Assembly: GCF_023715655.1 (NCBI RefSeq)
Contig: NZ_JAMBON010000020.1
Coordinates: 1-58,125, forward strand
Reading direction: 5' to 3'
Source of the DNA: Oceanobacillus luteolus
GTDB taxonomy: Bacteria > Bacillota > Bacilli > Bacillales > Amphibacillaceae
DNA length: 58,125 nucleotides
Part shown: positions 1-6,752 of the stretch, one piece after another
Numbering within the stretch: the stretch's first letter is position 1
How the letters are laid out: every line of letters begins with the position of its first letter
Position numbers and translations under genes: made by a program
The notes under the pieces: model-generated
What the model was told of the DNA's origin: nothing
The model's database searches: none
The model's input: the letters and a program-made list of their open reading frames with translations, nothing else

Positions 1-754
1 TTTCAAAATCCTCAAATTCTACAGGTTGGATGATCTTTTTTTTATATTTCTCAGAGTATACAAAATCATTAAATACATGAAGATACCCTGAAGCACCCAT
101 TTTATTCAAATCATACAATGCACCAACAATTTCATGTCTAGAACTATCACTATTTAAGTTTTTGAAATTGCCTTTCCGAATCATTATCTTTTTCTCTTCC
201 AACTCTTCTTGATTTATTCGTTTTTGTTCAACAGACAATATACTGTCCATATTTTCTAATAATTCATATGCGTCTTCAGGTGTTATGTAAGATCTATGGT
301 AACAGGCAATATGCCATTTACTTTTTTTAGGAATAATCTTTTCCACATACCAGTCCTTTATTTTGGGACGTAAAAAAACTTGATATCCTGGAATACCAAA
401 TTCTAACGCGGTTTCTTTTGAAATTATAGTATGCAGAATAGCATGTTCAACTATATCACAAAACACTAACCTTTCTTTTTTGTGATATTTAAAAGCAATA
501 TTTTGAGCTTTTATAAAAGACTCATTTGTCATATTTAAAAACTTATTTTCATCAATGTGATGACACTCTAACCCCTCGACAGATCTCGAATACTTCCCTT
601 TTGTAATTTTTTTTATTTCTCCTTTTAAGAATCGTTCATATGATTGTTCCCTGAAGAAATCATCTCTTGCTGCACCATATTTTTTAAGTAAATATTCTAC
701 TGCTTCATCATATGTTTTAGAAAGCAAAGCTAAGTACTCTTCTTTTTTTTCCAT
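1..754 (-). CDS. HNH-like nuclease candidate, C-terminus cut by window edge
   Basis: Reading the minus strand from ATG at 754 gives 251 open codons with no stop before the window edge, so the gene is partial. The start is preceded by GGTGGGGA at good spacing. Residues about 63-110 contain LECHHIDENK and then ERLVFCDIVEHAILH. The H-H and C-x5-H-x3-H spacing resembles the beta-beta-alpha-metal fold of HNH endonucleases (typical end: NLVxLCxxxHxxxH), but the usual Asn is replaced. The rest is charged and lysine rich, with no signal peptide or membrane segment seen. It lies at the far end of the integrated element, so it is probably cargo (defence or nuclease effector). Function is inferred from the motif alone. 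Confidence 0.65.
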   Translation of the reverse strand, partial: MEKKEEYLALLSKTYDEAVEYLLKKYGAARDDFFREQSYERFLKGEIKKITKGKYSRSVEGLECHHIDENKFLNMTNESFIKAQNIAFKYHKKERLVFCDIVEHAILHTIISKETALEFGIPGYQVFLRPKIKDWYVEKIIPKKSKWHIACYHRSYITPEDAYELLENMDSILSVEQKRINQEELEEKKIMIRKGNFKNLNSDSSRHEIVGALYDLNKMGASGYLHVFNDFVYSEKYKKKIIQPVEFEDFE

Positions 755-1336
755 TTGTAATCCCCACCCTGTTTTATTTATATGCAACTCCACACTTCCA
801 ATAAAGTCAGCTACGGTGTGAGAAGGTGGTAATTATGCCAGAAGCCACTTATTTGCTGACATAGAGTCTCCTACTTTCTTTTCAATTAATATTACATACG
901 TTTCACCAGTGTTAAAGGTTTCGATCCTTACACAACTCTACTGCCCCGTTAATGTAAGTACATTTCTTCACAAACTTCCATTTCAATTATTTCTATAAAT
1001 TCAGTTTACACCGAACTACTTAATTAAGTAAGTCCTTTTTATCATAAGTATTTGAATTATTTTTAATTTAATCGGAATATGATAGATATCTGGATTATAA
1101 ATATTATGCTACGCTACAATACTTGTAATTTTGTAATTTTATTCAAAATCCTGTTTCACCGGAACAAAAGGAGGATTACAAGTAGTAATTCCACTTGTAA
1201 TCCCATCTATTTTTCTTGTATTTTTTCTAGCAATAACTTTTTTGTATTTAAATTTGTAATCGCTTTGTCCCTCAAATGACTGACTTTATAACTCTTAATT
1301 ACATAATTACAAAATTACACACTATAATATCTTAAG
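755..1336. other. AT-rich gene-free region, candidate replication origin of the element
   Basis: No convincing gene is seen in these 580 bases; the one plus-strand frame at 1079-1279 has no ribosome binding site and low complexity. The stretch lies directly downstream of the DUF927 gene and holds a perfect 14-bp palindrome (TACTTAATTAAGTA, 1017-1030), an 11-bp inverted repeat (1173-1183 with 1193-1203) and a cluster of TTGTAAT/ATTACAA heptamers. In staphylococcal pathogenicity islands the origin is an iteron region just downstream of the replication initiator gene, so the placement fits. The origin role is inference. Confidence 0.4.
1121..1312. repeat. Iteron-like cluster of TTGTAAT / ATTACAA
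   Basis: Six copies of the heptamer occur in 192 bases: 1124-1130 (as ACTTGTAAT), 1131-1137, 1175-1181 (reverse), 1195-1201, 1254-1260 and 1306-1312 (reverse). Two of them form the arms of a perfect 11-bp dyad with a 9-base loop (1173-1203). An AT-rich background makes single copies cheap, but the extended ACTTGTAATCC/GGATTACAAGT pair is not explained by composition alone. Confidence 0.45.
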
Positions 1337-2983
1337 TTAAAAATAGTTTCTAGAAAAATTAAAACCTTGTTCTTCTATAAACTCTGGATTTACCTGAGTA
1401 ACTCGGAAATTTTGCTTTTTATGAGTTATAGCTTTATAATCGACGATCTTCCTTCCATTCTTTTGTTCAAGGGTAAGCTGTTGATTCATCCACGCTTGTC
1501 TTATCTGCTTTGCATCCTCTCCCAATCTCTTATTTATATAGTCGATGGTTAAATATAACCCATTCTTATTAAAGATTGCGTGAATGCCGCTATTCGATTC
1601 ATATTCAGCAAAGATATGATTTCTATTGGCATCTAGCTCCTCAAGTATCTCTATTAATACATTCTTAGCTCGATCTACATGGTCATTTTCAGAGCATATA
1701 GCATTAAATAAATCTTTAAAATCGCTAACTGGAATTTTCATACCTTCGTCTTTAAATAGTTCATTTAAGACTTCTGCGACATATACGATAAATGCAAAAT
1801 GCAAGGCTATTCTACGCATGATATTATTGTTAGTATTGGATTGAAATAGATTCGTTAGCTCCTTAAATCTGCTTTTAAATCGCTCTGAATGATTCCCCCA
1901 GCGTTTTATGAACTCAAGCCCTATACTTCCGTAATATAGCTCTACATTTTGATTCAAGAGAGTAAAATAATCAGCAGTTTTATTTATAAACTTAAAGTTT
2001 GTGATCGGAATAACTCGTGCAGCACTCCCTTGTGAATTTGTGTATTCTAAAATGTTATTTTCACCTGTAGTGATAAATACCGATTGCCAAGAGCTCGTCC
2101 CCCGACTGCCGTCTAGACTGCCCCGCATTTTCCCTGTTCCATTACCAAATAAGTAAATGATCTGTTGTAATGCTTTTTTATCATGAGCTGTATTTGTATC
2201 GTCAAGAATTAAGGGAAATGCATTGAGAAATGAAGCAATTCGCTCAATTGCTACCTTCGTTGTAAGCATTGAACTAATATAACCACTTGGCTTCCCCCAA
2301 ACACTGGCACAAACCTTTTGAACGGTAGTCTTACCACTTGAAGAAATACCAGATATATCAACAATAATTGGACTTAAATCAAATTCCTTAAAGAGTACAG
2401 AAGCAAATGATGCCATAATAGGAAATAATGCCTTTGGATTATCATAAAGAGGTTCCAACACATTTGTTATCCAATCCTCAACAGTCCCACTGCACTTGAT
2501 AGCTTTAAGCCTTTGTATCTCTCCCTCATCAGGTGGAACAATGCGAAACTTGGACTCTATCAGTGGATGAATAAAATGATTTCCCACATAACCCAGGTGA
2601 CTGACAACCACTGAACGCTTCAGTTTATTTTTTTCTAGAAACAAATCGAAATACTCAATTAGGTGGCGTGCATTTCGATCGTTGCTACTTAACCCTTTGT
2701 TTGCAAGTGCAATCACTTCTCGCTTCGTTGCTAATGCAATTGCAGGAACCACTTCACTGTACACTTTGCCGTCATTAAACCATTTTAATTCATACTGAAC
2801 ATTGTTTTTCTCTATGTCGTCAAAACACTTTGTAACATAGGGAATTTGTCTGCTAATAAATTCTTCTTCATTATCTTTTTCATTTAGTCGCATTAGCTTA
2901 TTGTCTTTCATGAAAAAAGGGCTTGGAATTCCAAACCCTTCTACCTCTTTCATGAATTCCTCGTAGACCGTCAATCCCAGCAC
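1337..2983 (-). CDS. DUF927-family P-loop ATPase (primase/helicase-like replication protein)
   Basis: About 548 residues counted from GTG at 2983. Residues 212-220 are a Walker A loop (GISSSGKTT), 257-262 a Walker B strand (PLILDD), about 305-309 a sensor-like TTGEN, and R323 a possible arginine finger. This matches the DUF927 helicase-like domain found in replication modules of phages, plasmids and integrative islands. The start is uncertain: GTG at 2983 has its purine run touching it, whereas an internal ATG at codon 11 follows GAGGAATTC. Family members that I remember begin close to the MKEVEGFGIPSPF segment, so the first ten residues may not be translated. Transcribed with the excisionase-like gene upstream, away from the integrase. 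Likely drives replication of the excised element. Confidence 0.7.
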   Translation of the reverse strand: MLGLTVYEEFMKEVEGFGIPSPFFMKDNKLMRLNEKDNEEEFISRQIPYVTKCFDDIEKNNVQYELKWFNDGKVYSEVVPAIALATKREVIALANKGLSSNDRNARHLIEYFDLFLEKNKLKRSVVVSHLGYVGNHFIHPLIESKFRIVPPDEGEIQRLKAIKCSGTVEDWITNVLEPLYDNPKALFPIMASFASVLFKEFDLSPIIVDISGISSSGKTTVQKVCASVWGKPSGYISSMLTTKVAIERIASFLNAFPLILDDTNTAHDKKALQQIIYLFGNGTGKMRGSLDGSRGTSSWQSVFITTGENNILEYTNSQGSAARVIPITNFKFINKTADYFTLLNQNVELYYGSIGLEFIKRWGNHSERFKSRFKELTNLFQSNTNNNIMRRIALHFAFIVYVAEVLNELFKDEGMKIPVSDFKDLFNAICSENDHVDRAKNVLIEILEELDANRNHIFAEYESNSGIHAIFNKNGLYLTIDYINKRLGEDAKQIRQAWMNQQLTLEQKNGRKIVDYKAITHKKQNFRVTQVNPEFIEEQGFNFSRNYF

Positions 2984-3048
2984 CCCCTACGCCGGGACGT
3001 TGCCAACTCTCCTAGAATGTTATAAAATTGAAGTATCAAAATATCCAT
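2971..3048 (-). CDS. Possible 25-residue leader peptide overlapping the DUF927 start
   Basis: ATG at 3048 follows AAAGGAGA at ideal spacing and opens a 25-codon frame that ends with TGA at 2973-2971, overlapping the GTG candidate of the DUF927 gene by 13 bases in another frame. It may be a real short peptide coupled to translation of the next gene, or the N-terminal piece of an originally longer DUF927 gene broken by a frameshift. The strong ribosome binding site is the only evidence. Confidence 0.3.
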   Translation of the reverse strand: MDILILQFYNILGELATSRRRGCWD

Positions 3049-3081
3049 CAAGAATCTCCTTTCAAAATGGAGTGTATGTGG

Positions 3082-3114
3082 GTCTCCTGATGTTGCAGCA
3101 TCGGGAGACTTTTT
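3082..3114 (+). terminator. Hairpin followed by T5, reads as a terminator on the plus strand
   Basis: GTCTCCTGATG (3082-3092) pairs with CATCGGGAGAC (3099-3109) across a 6-base loop with one G-T pair, and TTTTT follows. No plus-strand gene ends here. On the minus strand the same hairpin lies between the excisionase-like gene and the DUF927 gene without a U run, where it could still protect or process the transcript. Confidence 0.4.
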
Positions 3115-3151
3115 GTTTCCACAATCCAATTCCTCTTATCCTTCCTTTGCA

Positions 3152-3170
3152 CATATTGCCCGCCAGCATA
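3152..3170 (+). repeat. Copy 1 of a 19-bp GC-rich repeat
   Basis: CATATTGCCCGCCAGCATA lies just downstream of the excisionase-like gene. It matches 4401-4419 with only two transitions, and a flanking CCTTT is shared as well. It is far richer in GC than its surroundings. See the separate finding. Confidence 0.7.
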
Positions 3171-3174
3171 GTGC

Positions 3175-3459
3175 TTATTTCATTGTGTTTTTATGTTCAT
3201 CCAAGAAATCATCAATGTCCTGCTTCCTTACTAAACGAATCCCATCAATTTCAATTATTGGAAGCCCCATTTTCTCTAGCTTTTGGAAGGTATTAAAGCT
3301 AACTCCAATGTACTGTGCAGCTTCTTTCTTATTCATATAAGGCTTATAATCACTATCCAATTGAACTTTCTCTACAACTTGCTGTGTCATCTCCAACAAA
3401 GCTTTTTCATAGGAAGCAATAAAATCATTGGATAATTGTATTGGAACATTCATTTGCAT
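3175..3459 (-). CDS. Excisionase/AlpA-like small DNA-binding protein
   Basis: 94 residues from ATG at 3459, chosen because GGAGGTGA sits 7 bases upstream; the longer frame from 3468 would start inside that ribosome binding site. The C-terminal half (residues about 42-90) reads as a winged helix of the excisionase family: KKEAAQYIGVSFNTFQKLEK, then a wing ending in a KQDIDDFLDEHK helix. Such proteins bend attachment-site DNA for excision or activate early genes of islands. It is the first gene of the transcript that continues into the DUF927 gene and starts at the divergent promoter region shared with the XRE repressor. Excisionase or regulator cannot be decided from sequence. Confidence 0.7.
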   Translation of the reverse strand: MQMNVPIQLSNDFIASYEKALLEMTQQVVEKVQLDSDYKPYMNKKEAAQYIGVSFNTFQKLEKMGLPIIEIDGIRLVRKQDIDDFLDEHKNTMK

Positions 3460-3482
3460 AGAAATCACCTCCTTTTAACTGC

Positions 3483-3568
3483 ATATAGTATTATTATACT
3501 TCATATAGTATCATTACAAAAAATAATGTCAATGATTTTATACTATATGTTTGTTTTTTATACTATAT
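3483..3568. promoter_or_regulatory. Divergent promoter region with four symmetric operator repeats
   Basis: ATATAGTAT occurs at 3483-3491 and 3503-3511, and its reverse complement ATACTATAT at 3540-3548 and 3560-3568. Members of each pair are 20 bp apart, and both inner and outer pairs share one centre at 3525.5. A minus-strand promoter TTGACA (3532-3527), 16 bp, TACTAT (3510-3505) overlaps the second copy. A plus-strand candidate is TTGTTT (3551-3556), 16 bp, TATTAT (3573-3578), next to the fourth copy. This is the expected binding site set of the XRE repressor encoded at 3602, which would control both directions. Confidence 0.7.
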
Positions 3569-3601
3569 ATGGTATTATATTCTTAAAAGGAGGTGGTAAA
3601 A

Positions 3602-4387
3602 ATGATTAGAATGAGGCTAAAAGAAATACTAGATAATAAAGGAATATCAATCACAGAACTTCATGAACGAACTGGTATCTCGAAAAACACTATTAGTTTA
3701 ATGGTGAATAATAAAAGTAAAGGAATTCAGTACGATACGTTAAACAAAATTTTAAATGCCACAAATGTAGGAATCTCGGATTTGTTAGAAGAAGTAACTG
3801 ATTTGTACGCTATGCATGTAAAAAGCATTGAAAATGACTATACTCCTTTAAAAAGCCATGAGTGCAGACCATTTCGTTATCAAATCTGGGCTGATTTAGA
3901 AAGTGGTGGAGAACCCGAATTAATTTATGACTTTACCTTTTCTGTTTTATATTTCAAAGTCAACAGCAAGAACGAAAAGTCATATTTACACATCACATTT
4001 GATGATTATAAGCCCGAACATACAAATCATGATTTAAGTATTAAGTTTAATCCAAATGAGAATAAAATTGCTCTCAATGTTATGGCTTATTTAATCGTTA
4101 CAGATCTACTATGGAATATGGATTTTGCTAACAAAGAGACTCCTTCTTTAGCGTATGTTAACTGGGAAGGGTTTGAACGAGGTTCTATATTCGGATTAAG
4201 TATAAATGTCCCAATTAGCTACGCTGACCCAGAGGATCTTAGCTGGGAAAACTTTAAAAAAGGTAAAGTAGGTAATAATAAAAAAATCGCTAATTTTGCT
4301 TATTTAAAATTTAAATATCCTGATATTGAAGACATTCATTTTGACAAAGAAACTGGAGAAACAGCTATATTTTTTCACTTTAACTAA
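3602..4387 (+). CDS. XRE-family repressor with an unrecognised C-terminal domain
   Basis: 261 residues from ATG at 3602, with AAAGGAGGT 8 bases upstream; the in-frame GTG at 3593 lies inside that ribosome binding site and is rejected. Residues about 4-66 form a Cro/C1-type helix-turn-helix (LKEILDNKGISITELHERTG, then SKNTISLMVNN). Roughly 190 further residues are mixed alpha/beta, rich in aromatic and acidic residues. They show neither the Ser-Lys peptidase motif of LexA/CI repressors nor the ImmA metallopeptidase motif. Induction therefore probably does not go through self-cleavage; binding of an inducer protein, as for Stl repressors of staphylococcal islands, is one possibility. Divergent from the excisionase-like gene and followed by the integrase. 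Confidence 0.75.
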   Translation: MIRMRLKEILDNKGISITELHERTGISKNTISLMVNNKSKGIQYDTLNKILNATNVGISDLLEEVTDLYAMHVKSIENDYTPLKSHECRPFRYQIWADLESGGEPELIYDFTFSVLYFKVNSKNEKSYLHITFDDYKPEHTNHDLSIKFNPNENKIALNVMAYLIVTDLLWNMDFANKETPSLAYVNWEGFERGSIFGLSINVPISYADPEDLSWENFKKGKVGNNKKIANFAYLKFKYPDIEDIHFDKETGETAIFFHFN

Positions 4388-4400
4388 TGTTACCTTTACC

Positions 4401-4419
4401 CATATCGCCCGCCAGCGTA
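4401..4419 (+). repeat. Copy 2 of the 19-bp GC-rich repeat
   Basis: CATATCGCCCGCCAGCGTA lies between the XRE repressor stop and the integrase start, in the same orientation as the copy at 3152. With flanking bases it forms CCATA...TATGG arms around the GC-rich centre. Confidence 0.7.
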
Positions 4420-4438
4420 TGGAAAGGAAAGGTATTAA

Positions 4439-5608
4439 TTGGCAAATATTAAAGAATACAAAAAGAAAGACGGCTCAAAAGCCTATATGTTCAACTTTTA
4501 TATTGGTATTGACCCAATCACGGGGAAAAAGAAAAGAACGACTAGAAGAGGATTTAAATCTAGGAAAGAAGCCCAAATCGCTTTAGCTCAGCTTCGTTTG
4601 GAAGTAAATGAGGATGGTCCTGGTAGTGTTAACGAACTTACATTTAGAGATGTATATGAGCTTTGGATCAAACAACATAAGCTTGAGGTAAAGCCAACAA
4701 CCATTAAAGCTATTCAAAGCAAATTTAAACGGATACTGCCTAAGTTCGGACATTTAAAAATTGCTAATATCACAAACCTATATTGTCAAAAAGTAATCAA
4801 TGAGTGGGCAACTGAATTAAAGACATTTAATGATTACAAAATTCAGGCAAACCTCGTGTTTAAGTACGCTATGAAGTATGGTTTAATCCAGAGGAACCCT
4901 ATGGAATATGTAACAATTCCTAAATTGCATAGTGAGCTCTTTTATGATGAAGATGAGGAGAAAGGGAATTTCTTCACTAAAGACGAACTGCAAGAATTTT
5001 TAAAGAGAGCAAAAGAAGATATGACCTTTAAAAATTACACGCTATTTCGTCTGTTGGCCGTCACTGGATTAAGAAAAGGCGAAGCTCTCGCATTACACTG
5101 GTCAGATATTGATTTTACCAACCGAACCGTCTTTGTTAGAAAAACACTTGCTCAATATGATGGTATTCAAGCGTTGCATCAACCAAAGACTATCAATTCG
5201 AGAAGGATAGTTGAATTTAACGAACCCACACTCTCTACGCTTCAAGAGTGGCAAAATATCCAAAGAAAAGAATATGAACTGTTGGGTATACCTTATAGTG
5301 CTGAACAAGTGCCTGTATTTACCCGTTTTGATAAAGATGAAGGAGTAATGAAATATCTCCGTCTAGCTTCGCCAAATGAGTCACTATACAGCTTTTTCAA
5401 CAAACATACTGACTTGCCTAGGATTACAGTTCACGGATTGCGACATACACACGCTTCTCATTTATGTGAAGCCGGAGTTCCAATAAAAGCTACACAGGCA
5501 CGTTTGGGACATAAAGATATCCAAACAACGATGAATGTCTATACACACGTTTCAGATGTAATGAATGAGAAAGCTACAGCTACAATCAATAATTTTCTCA
5601 ACTTTTAA
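4439..5608 (+). CDS. int: Tyrosine recombinase (site-specific integrase)
   Basis: 389 residues starting at TTG 4439, with AGGAAAGG upstream. The N-terminal arm-binding domain (1-55) and core-binding SAM-like domain (65-160) precede the catalytic domain. Catalytic residues visible are R212 in TGLRKGE, K250 in QPKT, H332-x-x-R335 in HGLRHTHAS, H358 in LGHKD and Y368 in MNVYTHV. The set is complete, so the enzyme should be active. It is the Tn916/phage type common in Gram-positive elements. The gene ends 101 bases from the 3' end of rpsI, and its stop is followed by two arm-site-like repeats, placing the attachment site there. Confidence 0.93.
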   Translation: MANIKEYKKKDGSKAYMFNFYIGIDPITGKKKRTTRRGFKSRKEAQIALAQLRLEVNEDGPGSVNELTFRDVYELWIKQHKLEVKPTTIKAIQSKFKRILPKFGHLKIANITNLYCQKVINEWATELKTFNDYKIQANLVFKYAMKYGLIQRNPMEYVTIPKLHSELFYDEDEEKGNFFTKDELQEFLKRAKEDMTFKNYTLFRLLAVTGLRKGEALALHWSDIDFTNRTVFVRKTLAQYDGIQALHQPKTINSRRIVEFNEPTLSTLQEWQNIQRKEYELLGIPYSAEQVPVFTRFDKDEGVMKYLRLASPNESLYSFFNKHTDLPRITVHGLRHTHASHLCEAGVPIKATQARLGHKDIQTTMNVYTHVSDVMNEKATATINNFLNF

Positions 5609-5709
5609 GCGAAGGGTATTCAAGGGGTATTCAATCAAGTTCTTAGCATAAAAAAACCCCTTCCCAATATACCCAGGAAGAGGTTGTAAACGTTGATATA
5701 CCAACGATA
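5609..5709. other. Element end: arm-type repeats and presumed attachment site next to rpsI
   Basis: GGGTATTCAA is repeated at 5614-5623 and 5625-5634, an 11-bp period typical of integrase arm-binding sites. The rpsI terminator and stop follow directly. The crossover core should overlap the rpsI 3' end, leaving the gene intact. The other att copy must lie left of the window; I found no second copy of the rpsI tail inside it. Confidence 0.55.
5648..5685 (-). terminator. Terminator of the rplM-rpsI operon
   Basis: On the minus strand AACCTCTTCC (5685-5676) pairs with GGGAAGGGGTT (5665-5655), followed by a run of T. It lies 25 bases beyond the rpsI stop. Confidence 0.8.
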
Positions 5710-6102
5710 TTAACGTTTTGAGAACTGTGGTGCACGACGAGCGCCTTTAAGACCGTATTTCTTACGCTCTTTCATTCTAGGGTCACGTGTTAGGAAGCCT
5801 TCGCGTTTTAGGGAAGCACGATATTCTGGATCAGCTTGTAAAAGCGCACGAGCGATTCCGTGACGAATTGCACCAGCTTGACCAGTGAATCCACCACCGT
5901 GAACATTAACTAACACATCATAAGTTCCTTCTGTTTCTGTAGCAGCCAATGGCTGGTTTAGAATAAGAAGTTGTGTTTCATATGGGAAATAGTCACTTGC
6001 TTCACGACCATTGATTGTAACTTTACCTGAACCTGGTACTAAACGTACACGAGCAGTTGATTTTTTACGACGTCCTGTGCCGTAGTATTGTACTTGTGCC
6101 AA
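5710..6102 (-). CDS. rpsI: Ribosomal protein S9 (uS9)
   Basis: 130 residues, the normal Bacillus length, from a TTG start at 6102 preceded by GGAGGTAAAATTCA. It opens with [18 protein letters not shown] and ends with the basic PQFSKR tail, which reaches the anticodon of P-site tRNA in the 30S subunit. Second gene of the rplM-rpsI pair, 19 bases after rplM. The integrated element abuts its 3' end but leaves the reading frame complete. Confidence 0.97.
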   Translation of the reverse strand: MAQVQYYGTGRRKKSTARVRLVPGSGKVTINGREASDYFPYETQLLILNQPLAATETEGTYDVLVNVHGGGFTGQAGAIRHGIARALLQADPEYRASLKREGFLTRDPRMKERKKYGLKGARRAPQFSKR

Positions 6103-6121
6103 TGAATTTTACCTCCTTTGA

Positions 6122-6559
6122 TTACCCACGAAGCTCGTAAACTTCTGGTTTTTGTGCTTGATGTTTATGTTCTGGACCGACAACAACATGTAATTTAGAG
6201 TACATTTTACGTCCTAAAGGACCTTTTGGAAGCATGCCTTTAACCGCAAGCTCGATCATGCGTTCAGGGTGCTTAGCACGCATTTCTGCTGCATTACTCT
6301 CTTTCAATCCACCTGGGTGGTTTGAGTGACGGTAATACATTTTGTCCTGTTCTTTGTTACCTGATAGTTCGATTTTTTCTGCGTTGATTACGATGACATA
6401 GTCACCAGTGTCTGCATGTGGTGTGTAAGTTGGTTTGTTCTTTCCGCGAAGGATAGAAGCAACTTCACTAGCAAGACGACCTAGACGTTTGCCTTCTGCA
6501 TCAACAACAAGCCATTTACGTTCGATGTTCGCTTCGTTTGCCATGAATGTTGTGCGCAT
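6122..6559 (-). CDS. rplM: Ribosomal protein L13 (uL13)
   Basis: 145 residues from ATG at 6559 ([16 protein letters not shown]), with GGAGGG upstream; an upstream in-frame extension to 6592 is rejected because it covers the ribosome binding site. L13 is an early-assembling 50S protein that binds 23S rRNA and, in bacteria where this was tested, its own leader. The conserved [26 protein letters not shown] segment is complete apart from normal variation. First gene of the rplM-rpsI operon with its own promoter and leader. Confidence 0.97.
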   Translation of the reverse strand: MRTTFMANEANIERKWLVVDAEGKRLGRLASEVASILRGKNKPTYTPHADTGDYVIVINAEKIELSGNKEQDKMYYRHSNHPGGLKESNAAEMRAKHPERMIELAVKGMLPKGPLGRKMYSKLHVVVGPEHKHQAQKPEVYELRG

Positions 6560-6607
6560 GGTATTTTTCCCTCCATATATATATAAAATCACGTTTCATA
6601 TTTTGTA

Positions 6608-6665
6608 TTTTAAGTTTCTAAAAAACACAATTAGATTCCGGGGCTAATCATGGTTTAGAAATAAA
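6608..6665 (-). promoter_or_regulatory. L13-type ribosomal leader hairpin
   Basis: In the rplM 5' leader TTTCTAAA (6661-6654) pairs with TTTAGAAA (6622-6615), and inside it ATTAG/CTAAT (6648-6644 with 6634-6630) encloses a CCCCGGA loop. A structured leader at this place in Firmicutes is known as the L13 leader, thought to allow feedback by L13. Assignment is by position and two nested stems; I did not compare it with the covariance model. Confidence 0.6.
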
Positions 6666-6677
6666 ATGCCATAAATC

Positions 6678-6707
6678 ATAATATAACATAACCGCGTGCT
6701 TTGTCAA
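6678..6707 (-). promoter_or_regulatory. Sigma-A promoter of rplM-rpsI
   Basis: Minus strand TTGACA (6707-6702), 18-bp spacer, TATTAT (6683-6678), about 110 bases upstream of the rplM start. Confidence 0.75.
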
Positions 6708-6752
6708 GGTTTGGTTATATTTTTTCCGTCTTTTTTTCATACAAATTTCTAA

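Noticed and set aside
1079..1279. 66-codon plus-strand frame in the left intergenic region
   Set aside because: Low-complexity AT-rich translation without a ribosome binding site; the iteron-like repeats explain the sequence better.
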